The translations under genes and the position numbers were made by a program. DNA of 5,862 nucleotides, from the NCBI GenBank assembly GCA_005885115.1, contig VAXX01000391.1:1-5862 (forward strand), written 5' to 3'. This DNA comes from Actinomycetota bacterium (GTDB lineage: Bacteria > Actinomycetota > Actinomycetes > Mycobacteriales > Micromonosporaceae). Below, in pieces: positions 1 through 5,243 of this stretch. How positions within the stretch are numbered: position 1 is the stretch's first letter; each line of letters opens with the position of its first letter. The notes under the pieces were generated by a model, which made no database searches, was not told the origin of the DNA, and was given only the letters and a program-made list of their open reading frames with translations.

Positions 1-126
1 CGTGCCGGCGCCGCGGGGTAGGGCGGCCGCGGACGGGCCGCCGATCAGGAGCGCGACGACACAGGCCACGGCGGCCGGGGCGTTGCGTACGGTGACTTTG
101 CGGGACCTCAGCATGGGCAGATACAT
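1..126 (-). CDS. Secreted or envelope protein, N-terminal signal peptide only (runs off left edge)
   Basis: Only the first 42 codons lie in the window, so the function cannot be named. They read as a Sec signal peptide. There is a basic n-region with R7, R9, K10 and R14, a hydrophobic core at about residues 16-30 (AVACVVALLIGG), and a small-residue c-region PSAAA with likely cleavage after A34 or A35. Third codon positions are almost all G or C, which supports real coding. The start is uncertain. ATG at 126 has GGAACGG at 142-136 about 9 nt upstream. ATGs at 135 and 132 are too close to that sequence, and ATG at 114 would give a shorter, equally good signal peptide. C22 is followed by VV and is not in a lipobox, so a lipoprotein is unlikely. 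A good promoter lies upstream at 201-230. The gene is divergent from the CDF gene. Confidence 0.6.
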   Translation of the reverse strand, partial: MYLPMLRSRKVTVRNAPAAVACVVALLIGGPSAAALPRGAGT

Positions 127-200
127 CGTCATCATCCGTTCCGGGTGGATGAGCGCTGCGCGAGGCGGGTACCGGCACGTCCGTACCGGACCCAGGGCCG

Positions 201-230
201 ACGCTAGGAGCGGGCGGCAACCCAAGTCAA
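201..230 (-). promoter_or_regulatory. Sigma70-type promoter for the signal-peptide gene
   Basis: Read on the minus strand, TTGACT (230-225) and TAGCGT (206-201) are separated by 18 nt. The -35 box matches five of six consensus bases, and the -10 fits the actinobacterial TANNNT pattern. Transcription would begin near 194, giving a leader of about 70 nt before ATG 126. Confidence 0.55.
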
Positions 231-236
231 TACTTG
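223..236. repeat. Inverted repeat overlapping the minus-strand -35 box; possible operator
   Basis: CAAGT and ACTTG are perfect 5-bp arms around a 4-bp centre (CAAT). The repeat covers the minus-strand -35 and the start of the proposed plus-strand -35. A protein bound here could affect both directions. Arms this short can also occur by chance. Confidence 0.3.
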
Positions 237-262
237 CGACCAAGAACTTCGGGTAATAACTT
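234..262 (+). promoter_or_regulatory. Possible promoter toward the truncated CDF gene
   Basis: TTGCGA (234-239) and TAACTT (257-262) are separated by 17 nt, inside the most AT-rich patch of the intergenic region. Both boxes are partial matches. The start would be near 269, giving a leader of about 130 nt before the ATG at 400. This promoter is weaker than the divergent one. Confidence 0.3.
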
Positions 263-310
263 TAGGTCGAAAACAAAGTCCCGGGCGGACTGCCCAGGAC
301 GGACGCGTGC

Positions 311-333
311 GCGACGCGACCGTCCCGCGTCGC
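311..333 (+). other. GC-rich stem-loop in the leader of the CDF gene
   Basis: GCGACGCG (311-318) pairs perfectly with CGCGTCGC (326-333) around a 7-nt loop. There is no T-run after it, so a simple intrinsic terminator is not indicated. A competing 5-bp pairing exists between ACCGT (319-323) and ACGGT (335-339). Any leader-control role is inference. Confidence 0.3.
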
Positions 334-399
334 CACGGTGGGCAGGCCGCGTCGGTCGGATCGCAGGATGGCAGCCGACACGATGCGAGGAGGGCGCGG

Positions 400-831
400 A
401 TGAGCGCGGGCGGGGGTACCCGGGCGGTGGTCGCCGGGGTGGGCCTGACGCTGCTGACCGGATACGGTGTCTGGGACGGGATCGGCACGCTGGCGATCGG
501 CGTACTGCGGGTCGCCGTCGCGGTCGTCCTCGCCGTCGAGACCAAGAGCCTGCTGATCGGCGAGTCCGCGACCGCCGACCAGGTCGCCGCGATCGAGGCG
601 GCGATCGCCGGTGGTACCGGCGTCAGCCGGCTCATCCACCTGCGTACCGTGCACCTCGGGCCGGAGGAGTTGCTGGTCGCCGCGAAGATCGCGGTGCACG
701 GCGAGGAGAAGGCCGAGCGGGTCGCCGCGGCGATCGACGCCGCCGAGGCGCGGATCAGGGCAGCGGTACCGATCGCCCGGGTGATCTACCTGGAGCCGGA
801 CATCGACCGGGAGCCCGTCGGTCCCGGCTGA
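400..831 (+). CDS. 5'-truncated cation diffusion facilitator (CDF) family protein
   Basis: The 143-residue product matches the C-terminal half of CDF (cation efflux) transporters, which export Zn, Co, Fe or Mn. Residues 8-24 look like the remainder of TM5. Residues 26-46 (start DGIGTLAIGV) are TM6, followed by the family-typical ETKSLLIGE at 47-55. From about residue 58 comes the cytoplasmic ferredoxin-like domain, with the recognisable HLGPEELLVAAKIAV and PIARVIYLEPDID. Full-length members are about 300 residues with six helices. TM1-TM4 and the start of TM5, including the membrane metal-site residues of TM2 and TM5, are absent, and I find no upstream remnant. R37 puts a charge inside TM6, where Leu is usual; CTG to CGG is one base. 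The start is chosen from GAGGAGGG (387-394) 5 nt before ATG 400; an in-frame GTG at 307 lacks family similarity. Metal transport is unlikely, so this is either a decaying gene or a stand-alone C-terminal domain. Confidence 0.75.
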   Translation: MSAGGGTRAVVAGVGLTLLTGYGVWDGIGTLAIGVLRVAVAVVLAVETKSLLIGESATADQVAAIEAAIAGGTGVSRLIHLRTVHLGPEELLVAAKIAVHGEEKAERVAAAIDAAEARIRAAVPIARVIYLEPDIDREPVGPG

Positions 832-840
832 ACGAGGGGC

Positions 841-1905
841 TCACGCGCTGCTGAGCATGGCCGGTGCCGGCGTGTCCGGGCGCAGTTCGCCCGACCCGCG
901 CACGATCAGGCGGGTATCCAGGGTCAACGTACGTGCCCGGGTCCGGTCGCCGTCCAGCCGGGACAGAATCAGCTCGGCAGCGCGGACGCCGAGCAGTTCG
1001 GCGTCCTGGGCGACCACAGTGGTCGCCGGCTCCAGGAGGTCGGCGAAGCTGAAATCGTCGAAGCCGACCAACGCGACGTCGCGCCGGTGCGCCCGGACCA
1101 GCGCCATGAGTACGCCCATGCAGGCGAGGTTGTTCGCCGCGAAGATCGCGGTCGGCGGCCGTCGCGTGGCGAGCAGCCGCGCGGTGGCCTGGGCCGCGTC
1201 GCTCTCGTGGTGTCCCTGCTCGATGAGCGCGCGGTCGAGCGGGATTCCGGCGGCCTCGAGGGCGCACCGGTATCCGCGGAACCGCTCCCGCCTGGTGTAG
1301 AGGGTCGTCGGCAGGTCGCCGACGAAGCCGATCCGCCGGTGCCCGTACCCGACGAGGTGCTCGACCGCCGCGACCGCGCCCTCGAAGTTCGCGCTGACCA
1401 CGGTATCCACGGCGAGCTTCACGGCCGGACGGTCGAGGAACACCAGCGGCAGCCCGTGCCGCCGCTCGTTTCGCAGGTAGCCGTAGTCACCACCGGCGGC
1501 CGGGACGATGATGAGCCCGGCCACCTGCCGGTCGAGGAGCGTGGTGATGACCGCGTGCTCCCGGTCCGGGTCCTCCTCCGAGGACGCGATGACCAGATGC
1601 AGGCCCCGGGTACGGAGAGCCTTCTCGACGCCGCTGGCGACCGTACCGAAGAACGGGTTGCCCAGGTCGGGAATGACGAGTCCGACGGCGGCGTCGCGGG
1701 CGCCGACCCGCATGTTGCGGGCCATCGCGTTGGGCCGGAAGCCCAGCCGGCGAACGACCGCCAACACCCGTTGCCGGGTCTCCGCGCTGATCCGCGGCTC
1801 CTCGTTCAGAACCCGGGAGACGGTGCGGGCGCTCACCCCCGCCTCCCGGGCCACGTCGTGCAGCGTCGGACGGGGTACGCCGGAGTGACGAGCCTGCGGC
1901 CACAC
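841..1905 (-). CDS. LacI-family transcriptional regulator
   Basis: This 354-residue DNA-binding repressor is probably the regulator of its own transport operon. The N-terminal helix-turn-helix spans residues 14-34 (TLHDVAREAGVSARTVSRVLN). The hinge is at 58-66 (PNAMARNMR), followed by a periplasmic-binding-type sensor domain with VGLVIPDLGNPFF, GLIIVP, GHRRIGFVGD, FAANNLACMG and VALVGFDDF. The recognition helix has Ala-Arg where E. coli LacI has Tyr17-Gln18, and keeps the Arg equivalent to R22. The usual hinge Leu is Met65. I chose GTG 1905 because GAGGGG (about 1918-1913) lies 7 nt upstream and the gene then begins 4 nt after the ATPase stop, suggesting coupled translation. A GTG at 1941 would overlap the ATPase gene by 32 nt and is less likely. 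The effector is probably the imported sugar or a derivative (inference). The likely operators are at 4889-4920. Confidence 0.93.
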   Translation of the reverse strand: MWPQARHSGVPRPTLHDVAREAGVSARTVSRVLNEEPRISAETRQRVLAVVRRLGFRPNAMARNMRVGARDAAVGLVIPDLGNPFFGTVASGVEKALRTRGLHLVIASSEEDPDREHAVITTLLDRQVAGLIIVPAAGGDYGYLRNERRHGLPLVFLDRPAVKLAVDTVVSANFEGAVAAVEHLVGYGHRRIGFVGDLPTTLYTRRERFRGYRCALEAAGIPLDRALIEQGHHESDAAQATARLLATRRPPTAIFAANNLACMGVLMALVRAHRRDVALVGFDDFSFADLLEPATTVVAQDAELLGVRAAELILSRLDGDRTRARTLTLDTRLIVRGSGELRPDTPAPAMLSSA

Positions 1906-1909
1906 GCCG

Positions 1910-2788
1910 CTACCCCTCGTCCCCGGGCGCGGTGGCCTCACCGCGCGGACCGATCCCGACCGCGCTCGCGGCGGCCTGGTCGACGACCAATGGCTGGTGC
2001 GCCTCGCCGTAGTCGAGGGTCATCGCCCCGGTCATCACCGAAACCACCTCGGCCATGGAGTAGTCACCGGGCTTGACCACCCCGACGCGGCGGCCCAGCC
2101 GCTGGATGTGGATACGGTCAGCGATCTCGAACACATGAGGCATGTTATGGCTGATCAGTACGACCGGCAGTCCCCGGTCCCGGATCCGGCGGATCAGGTC
2201 GAGCACCTGGCCGGACTCCTTGACCCCGAGGGCCGCGGTCGGCTCGTCCATCACCAGCACGTGGTTGCCCCAGGCCGCGGCGCGGGCCACCGCGACGCCC
2301 TGCCGCTGGCCGCCGGACAGGTTCTCCACCGGCTGGGTGAGCGAGCGCAGGCCGATCCGCAGCTCGGCCATGTGCCGGGCGGACTCGGTACGCATCCGCG
2401 GCTTGTCGAGCATGCGCAGCACGGTGCCCAGCGGGCCACGGCGGCGTACCTCCCGGCCGAGGAACAGGTTGCTCGCGATGTCCAGGGCCGGCGCGACGGC
2501 CAGGTCCTGGTACACGGTCTCGATCCCGTGCCGCCGCGCGTCAAGGGGGTTGCGGAACCGGACCGGCGCGCCGTCCAGCGTGATCTGCCCGGCGTCCGGC
2601 TGCTCGGCACCGGTCAGTATCTTGATGAGGGTGGACTTGCCGGCGCCGTTGTCGCCGATGACCGCGAGGACCTCGCCGGGGAGCAGGTCGAAGTCGGCGC
2701 CGTCCAGGGCGGTCACGTGGCCGTACCGCTTGACCAGTCCTCGGGCGGTCAGGATCGGGCCGGCCGTCGGGTCGATGTCACTGCTCAT
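1910..2788 (-). CDS. Sugar ABC transporter ATP-binding protein, single nucleotide-binding domain (FrcA-like)
   Basis: This 292-residue cytoplasmic ATPase powers the importer with the adjoining permease. All ABC motifs are intact: Walker A GDNGAGKST (45-53), Q-loop Gln94 in VYQDLAVAP, signature LSGGQRQ (157-163), Walker B VLVMDEP with catalytic Glu182, and H-loop His214 in LISHNM. It has one ATPase domain, as in the FrcA branch, unlike RbsA/XylG-type proteins of about 500 residues with two. It therefore probably works as a homodimer (inference). The C-terminal 35 or so residues are a Pro/Ala/Gly-rich tail without recognisable motifs. The start ATG 2788 overlaps the permease stop in ATGA, preceded by the purine-rich AGGGGGAACAG, so translation is probably coupled. 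Substrate cannot be read from an ATPase. Confidence 0.95.
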   Translation of the reverse strand: MSSDIDPTAGPILTARGLVKRYGHVTALDGADFDLLPGEVLAVIGDNGAGKSTLIKILTGAEQPDAGQITLDGAPVRFRNPLDARRHGIETVYQDLAVAPALDIASNLFLGREVRRRGPLGTVLRMLDKPRMRTESARHMAELRIGLRSLTQPVENLSGGQRQGVAVARAAAWGNHVLVMDEPTAALGVKESGQVLDLIRRIRDRGLPVVLISHNMPHVFEIADRIHIQRLGRRVGVVKPGDYSMAEVVSVMTGAMTLDYGEAHQPLVVDQAAASAVGIGPRGEATAPGDEG

Positions 2789-3795
2789 CTGTTCCCCCTG
2801 CGGGACAGTTTGTCGACGGTGACGGCCAGGATGACGAGGATCCCGGTGATCAGCGTCTGGTAGATCGAGGCCACGCCCATCAACTGGAGGCCGTTGCGGA
2901 AGATGCCGACGATGAGCGCGCCGATGAGGGTACCGAGAACGGCGCCGCGACCACCGAAGAGGCTGGTGCCGCCGAGTACCACCGCGGTGATGCTGTCGAG
3001 GTTGTCGGTCTGGCCGGCCTGCGGGTCACCGACGCTGGTCCGGGCGACGAGCAGGAGCCCGGCGATGCCGTAGATAACCCCGGCCACGGTGTACACGCTG
3101 AGCAGTACCCGCTTGGTGGCGATCCCGGTGAGCCGGGCCGCCTCCGGGTTGTTGCCGGTCGCGTAGACGTGCCGTCCCCAGCCGGTCTGGCCGAGTACGT
3201 ACGCGAAGATCAGGAACAGCGCGATCGTGACGATCGATCCGTACGTGACGTCGGTGGCGCCGACGGTGAAGGTCTCGCCGAGCACGGTGAGCAGCCGGGG
3301 CAGGTTGGAGACGGTCTGCTCATTGGAGTAGATGTGGGTCAGCGCGAAGGCGATGTTGAGCATACCCAGCGTGACGATGAACGGCGGCAGGGATATCCGG
3401 GTCACCAGTAGCCCGTTGGCGAGCCCGAACCCGGCGCAGACCAGGATGCCGATGAGGATCGCCAGGGCGGGCGGGACGCTACCGCCCACGGCCAGCTTGG
3501 TCATCACGATCGTGCCGAACGCCATGATCGCGCCGTTGGACAGGTCGATCCCTGCGGTCAGGATGATCAACGTCTGCCCGATCGCCAGGGTACCGACGAC
3601 CATCACCTGCTGGATGATCAGGGAGAAGTTGCCAGGTGTGAAGAAGGTGTCGGTACGGATGGCGAAGAACACGCTCGCCAGTACCAGCGCGGCAAGGGGC
3701 TCGAGCGTCGAGACGCTGAGCAGACGGCGCCACAGCGGGGCCGCCTCTGGGCCTTGCGTCACCGTGTCCGGGGCGGCGACGGTGGTTGTGGACAT
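2785..3795 (-). CDS. Sugar ABC transporter permease (RbsC/FrcC family, BPD_transp_2)
   Basis: This 336-residue inner-membrane channel subunit of a carbohydrate importer is nearly all hydrophobic segments after a polar N-terminal tail of about 30 residues. Family motifs are clear: TAGIDLSNGAIMAF at 80-93, the cytoplasmic coupling-loop motif ATGNNPEAARLTGI at 212-225, and AVVLGGTSLFGGRG at 271-284. Length is normal for RbsC-type permeases, and no damage is seen. The start ATG 3795 is chosen because GGAG lies about 6 nt upstream (in GGAGAGACCC). A TTG at 3843 in the same frame would add 16 unconserved residues and sit in the foot of the upstream hairpin. The gene is 87 nt after the binding-protein gene and overlaps the ATPase by 4 nt. 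The family covers ribose, fructose, xylose, galactose and others, so substrate is open. Confidence 0.95.
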   Translation of the reverse strand: MSTTTVAAPDTVTQGPEAAPLWRRLLSVSTLEPLAALVLASVFFAIRTDTFFTPGNFSLIIQQVMVVGTLAIGQTLIILTAGIDLSNGAIMAFGTIVMTKLAVGGSVPPALAILIGILVCAGFGLANGLLVTRISLPPFIVTLGMLNIAFALTHIYSNEQTVSNLPRLLTVLGETFTVGATDVTYGSIVTIALFLIFAYVLGQTGWGRHVYATGNNPEAARLTGIATKRVLLSVYTVAGVIYGIAGLLLVARTSVGDPQAGQTDNLDSITAVVLGGTSLFGGRGAVLGTLIGALIVGIFRNGLQLMGVASIYQTLITGILVILAVTVDKLSRRGNR

Positions 3796-3844
3796 GGGTC
3801 TCTCCAGGATATGAGAGGGCATACGAAGGGTCTGCACCCGCAAA

Positions 3845-3874
3845 CGGGTCCGGCCCGGGGGGGAGCCGGACCCG
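3845..3874 (-). terminator. Stem-loop between binding-protein and permease genes (partial terminator or mRNA stabiliser)
   Basis: CGGGTCCGGC (3845-3854) pairs perfectly with GCCGGACCCG (3865-3874), a 10-bp GC stem with a 10-nt loop. It starts 8 nt after the binding-protein stop. On the minus strand only TTT follows it, so termination would be partial. Such hairpins commonly let the binding protein be made in excess over the membrane subunits. That role is inferred here. Confidence 0.6.
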
Positions 3875-3882
3875 CCGGTCGG

Positions 3883-4836
3883 TCAGCCCCAGCAGTTGGC
3901 CAGGCCGAACGCGCCGGTGTCGGTGTACCCGGTCGCCTTGTTGCCGGCCTTGGCGTAGTTCACCACTGCCTGTACCCCCTGCTGCGCCATCTTCAGCGGG
4001 TACTGCTGCGAGGTGGCCGCGATCTGCCCACTCTGTACTCCCTTGACGCCGGTGCAACCGCCGTCCACGGACACGATCGTGACGTCCTTCTCGCGCCCCT
4101 TGGCCTTCAGGGCGGTGTACGCGCCGAACGCGGCCGGCTCGTTGATCGTGTACACGAGGTTGATGTCCGGCGCCTTCTGCAGGCAGTTCTCCATCGCGGC
4201 CTGCCCCTTGGCCTGGTCACCCTGGGTGTCCTGGGAGCACACGATGGACGGGTCGTTGTTGGCGATGCCGAAGCCCTGCAGGAAGCCGTTGTGCCGCAGC
4301 ACACCGACCGAGATCCCCGGGGCCAGGTCGAGCGTTGCGATCTTGGGGGTCTTGCCGGCGAACAGCGCCTTCGCGTACTGGCCGATCAACGTACCGGCCT
4401 TGAGGTTGTCGGTCGCGAACAGCGCATCGGTGGCCTCCTGCGGCTCGGTCGGCGTGTCCAGGGCGATCACCAGTACGCCCTTGGCCCGGGCCTTCTGGAT
4501 GGTCGGCACGATGGCCTTGGTGTCGCTCGGCGTGATCATGATGCCCTTCACGCCCGCCGCCACCATGTTCTCGATCGCGGTGACCTGGCTGGCGTTGTCC
4601 CCGTCGAACTTGCCCGCCGCGCTCAGCAGGGTCGCGCCTTCCGCGTCGGCTTCCTTCTGCGCCCCCTCCTTCATCTTGACGAAGAACGGGTTGGTCTCGG
4701 TCTTGGTGATCAGACCGACCTTGATCTTCCCGGCCGAGCTACCGCCCGACGGGCTGGACTTGGCGCAGGCCGACAGCCCGAGGGACGCGGCGGTCAGGAG
4801 GACCACCAGAAACGTTGAGGTTGATTTCCAGGACAT
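3883..4836 (-). CDS. Sugar ABC transporter substrate-binding lipoprotein (RbsB/FrcB-like)
   Basis: This 317-residue extracytoplasmic lipoprotein captures the substrate and delivers it to the permease. The signal peptide has a lipobox L21-S22-A23-C24, followed by a Ser/Gly-rich linker. The mature part is a periplasmic-binding-protein 4 (sugar) fold: [14 protein letters not shown], the ITPSDTKAI segment, [19 protein letters not shown], then [10 protein letters not shown] in the second lobe. Four Cys remain after the lipid Cys: two in the segment around VCSQDT and MENCLQ, one in DGGC and one in the terminal NCWG. Disulfides are likely (inference). The C-terminus reads GYTDTG directly into AFGLANCWG. 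As I recall the family, relatives carry a further strand of about 15 residues between these, so a small internal deletion is possible. Start ATG 4836 has a strong GGAGGAG (4849-4843) 6 nt upstream. As first gene of the operon it lies directly after the operators. Confidence 0.93.
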   Translation of the reverse strand: MSWKSTSTFLVVLLTAASLGLSACAKSSPSGGSSAGKIKVGLITKTETNPFFVKMKEGAQKEADAEGATLLSAAGKFDGDNASQVTAIENMVAAGVKGIMITPSDTKAIVPTIQKARAKGVLVIALDTPTEPQEATDALFATDNLKAGTLIGQYAKALFAGKTPKIATLDLAPGISVGVLRHNGFLQGFGIANNDPSIVCSQDTQGDQAKGQAAMENCLQKAPDINLVYTINEPAAFGAYTALKAKGREKDVTIVSVDGGCTGVKGVQSGQIAATSQQYPLKMAQQGVQAVVNYAKAGNKATGYTDTGAFGLANCWG

Positions 4837-4853
4837 GACTCGCTCCTCCGCTT

Positions 4854-4875
4854 CTGTCCGGTGGCATCCGGACAG
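4854..4875. repeat. Perfect 8-bp inverted repeat just upstream of the binding-protein RBS
   Basis: CTGTCCGG (4854-4861) and CCGGACAG (4868-4875) are perfect arms around a 6-bp centre. On the minus strand the repeat ends 4 nt before GGAGGAG. It could fold at the 5' end of the mRNA or serve as a second protein site over the -10/start region. The sequence does not decide between these. Confidence 0.45.
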
Positions 4876-4894
4876 GGTTGGGGATGGCTGTCAA
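4866..4894 (-). promoter_or_regulatory. Alternative promoter with -35 inside operator O1
   Basis: TTGACA (4894-4889) is a perfect -35, followed after 17 nt by CCGGAT (4871-4866), a poor -10. The start would be near 4859, giving a leader of about 23 nt that includes the RBS. TTGACA also follows simply from the operator palindrome, so this may be coincidental. Confidence 0.25.
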
Positions 4895-4904
4895 CGTTGG
4901 CGCA
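4889..4904. promoter_or_regulatory. Operator O1, first copy of tandem 16-bp repeat (LacI-type)
   Basis: TGTCAACGTTGGCGCA contains the imperfect palindrome TCAACGTTGG with a central CG at 4895/4896. It is identical to the adjoining copy at 14 of 16 positions; both differences are G versus A. It lies 53 bp upstream of the binding-protein start codon. The operon's own LacI protein is the likely ligand. Confidence 0.6.
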
Positions 4905-4920
4905 TGTCAACGTTGACACA
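4905..4920. promoter_or_regulatory. Operator O2, second copy of tandem 16-bp repeat, perfect palindrome (LacI-type)
   Basis: TGTCAACGTTGACACA includes a perfect 14-bp palindrome, TGTCAACGTTGACA (4905-4918), centred on CG at 4911/4912. LacI-family operators are typically palindromes with a central CG, where the hinge helices insert. The centre is 16 bp, about 1.5 helical turns, from that of O1. Confidence 0.72.
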
Positions 4921-4933
4921 ACCTGATTGAGGC

Positions 4934-4963
4934 ATGGTGTGCCCGTCCGGATCGGCGCGTCAA
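4934..4963 (-). promoter_or_regulatory. Candidate main promoter of the transport operon
   Basis: TTGACG (4963-4958) and CACCAT (4939-4934) are separated by 18 nt on the minus strand. The -35 matches five of six bases. The -10 keeps the important second A and last T. The start would be near 4927, placing both operators immediately downstream of it, a classical repression position. Leader length would be about 90 nt. Confidence 0.35.
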
Positions 4964-5207
4964 GGTGTCCCGCCGAATACGGCACACGGGCCCCGGGTCG
5001 TAACCGGAGCACGACTGCACGGCGGTGCGCCGGCCGATCCGGCGCGCGGAAGGCACCGCGCGACAGCTGGGAGGCCTCCAGCGACAGACCCACCAGGCCG
5101 GCCGGCAGTACACCGCTCACGGAGGCCGGGTGTACGACGATCGACACGGTACGCCCGGCCGGAGTGATCCCACCTTCCCATCGAACATTGACGATACCGG
5201 ACCGCAT
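4934..5207 (-). pseudogene. Decayed N-terminal fragment of a glycoside hydrolase (GH79-like, tentative)
   Basis: Between the operators and the CocE-like gene, one minus-strand frame looks like protein from about 5168 to 5049: strong third-position G/C and the readable segments TVSIVVHPASVSGVLPAGL and VGLSLEASQLSRGAF. This recalls the first strands of GH79-type (heparanase/beta-glucuronidase) enzymes, where a (V/L)GLS(L/Y)E motif is followed about 30-35 residues later by an LRIGG(N/D) motif. Here a similar string, GPVCRIRRDTLT, appears about 32 codons on (around 4993-4958) but in another frame, implying a frameshift. Nothing hydrolase-like continues past about 4934. An open frame runs from ATG 5207 to 4794, but its second half has no protein character and overlaps the operators and the binding-protein signal peptide. 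The family assignment is from memory. The alternative is noncoding DNA with chance resemblance. Confidence 0.35.
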
Positions 5208-5215
5208 CGACGGTC
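5200..5215 (-). other. Small hairpin downstream of the CocE-like gene (weak terminator candidate)
   Basis: GACCG (5200-5204) and CGGTC (5211-5215) form a 5-bp stem with a 6-nt loop, 28 nt after the CocE-like stop. CATCGA (5205-5210) can alternatively pair with TCGATG (5226-5231). No T-run follows on the minus strand, so termination is uncertain. Confidence 0.25.
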
Positions 5216-5243
5216 ATATATCGTCTCGATGAGAGTGCGCGGC

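Noticed and set aside
204..699. Minus-strand open frames opposite the CDF fragment
   Set aside because: The plus strand gives clear CDF similarity and a strong RBS. The minus frames show no recognisable domain.
839..856. GCTCA/TGAGC hairpin between the convergent CDF and LacI genes as a bidirectional terminator
   Set aside because: The stem is only 5 bp, overlaps the LacI stop codon and has no T-run. It is too weak to annotate.
923..930. GTCAACGT words inside coding sequence (also around 3567 and 4386)
   Set aside because: They encode ordinary residues in well-conserved proteins and lack the second half-site.
1087..2863. Long open frames on the plus strand opposite the LacI and ATPase genes
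   Set aside because: They mirror strongly G/C-biased minus-strand genes that carry full family motifs. Their translations are rich in Arg, Pro, Gly, Asp and His with no domain resemblance.
3754..4930. Long plus-strand frames opposite the binding-protein and permease genes
   Set aside because: The minus strand carries the lipobox, binding-protein fold and permease motifs. The plus-strand products are composition artefacts.
5182..5192. A further operator-like word, GTCAATGTTCGA on the minus strand
   Set aside because: Only 8 of 12 bases match, and only one half-site is good. It lies 275 bp from the main operators, within chance expectation.
4794..5207. A 137-residue protein read as an intact small gene
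   Set aside because: Only about the first 50 codons look like protein. The rest crosses the operators and the binding-protein start with poor composition, so I treat the good part as a remnant.
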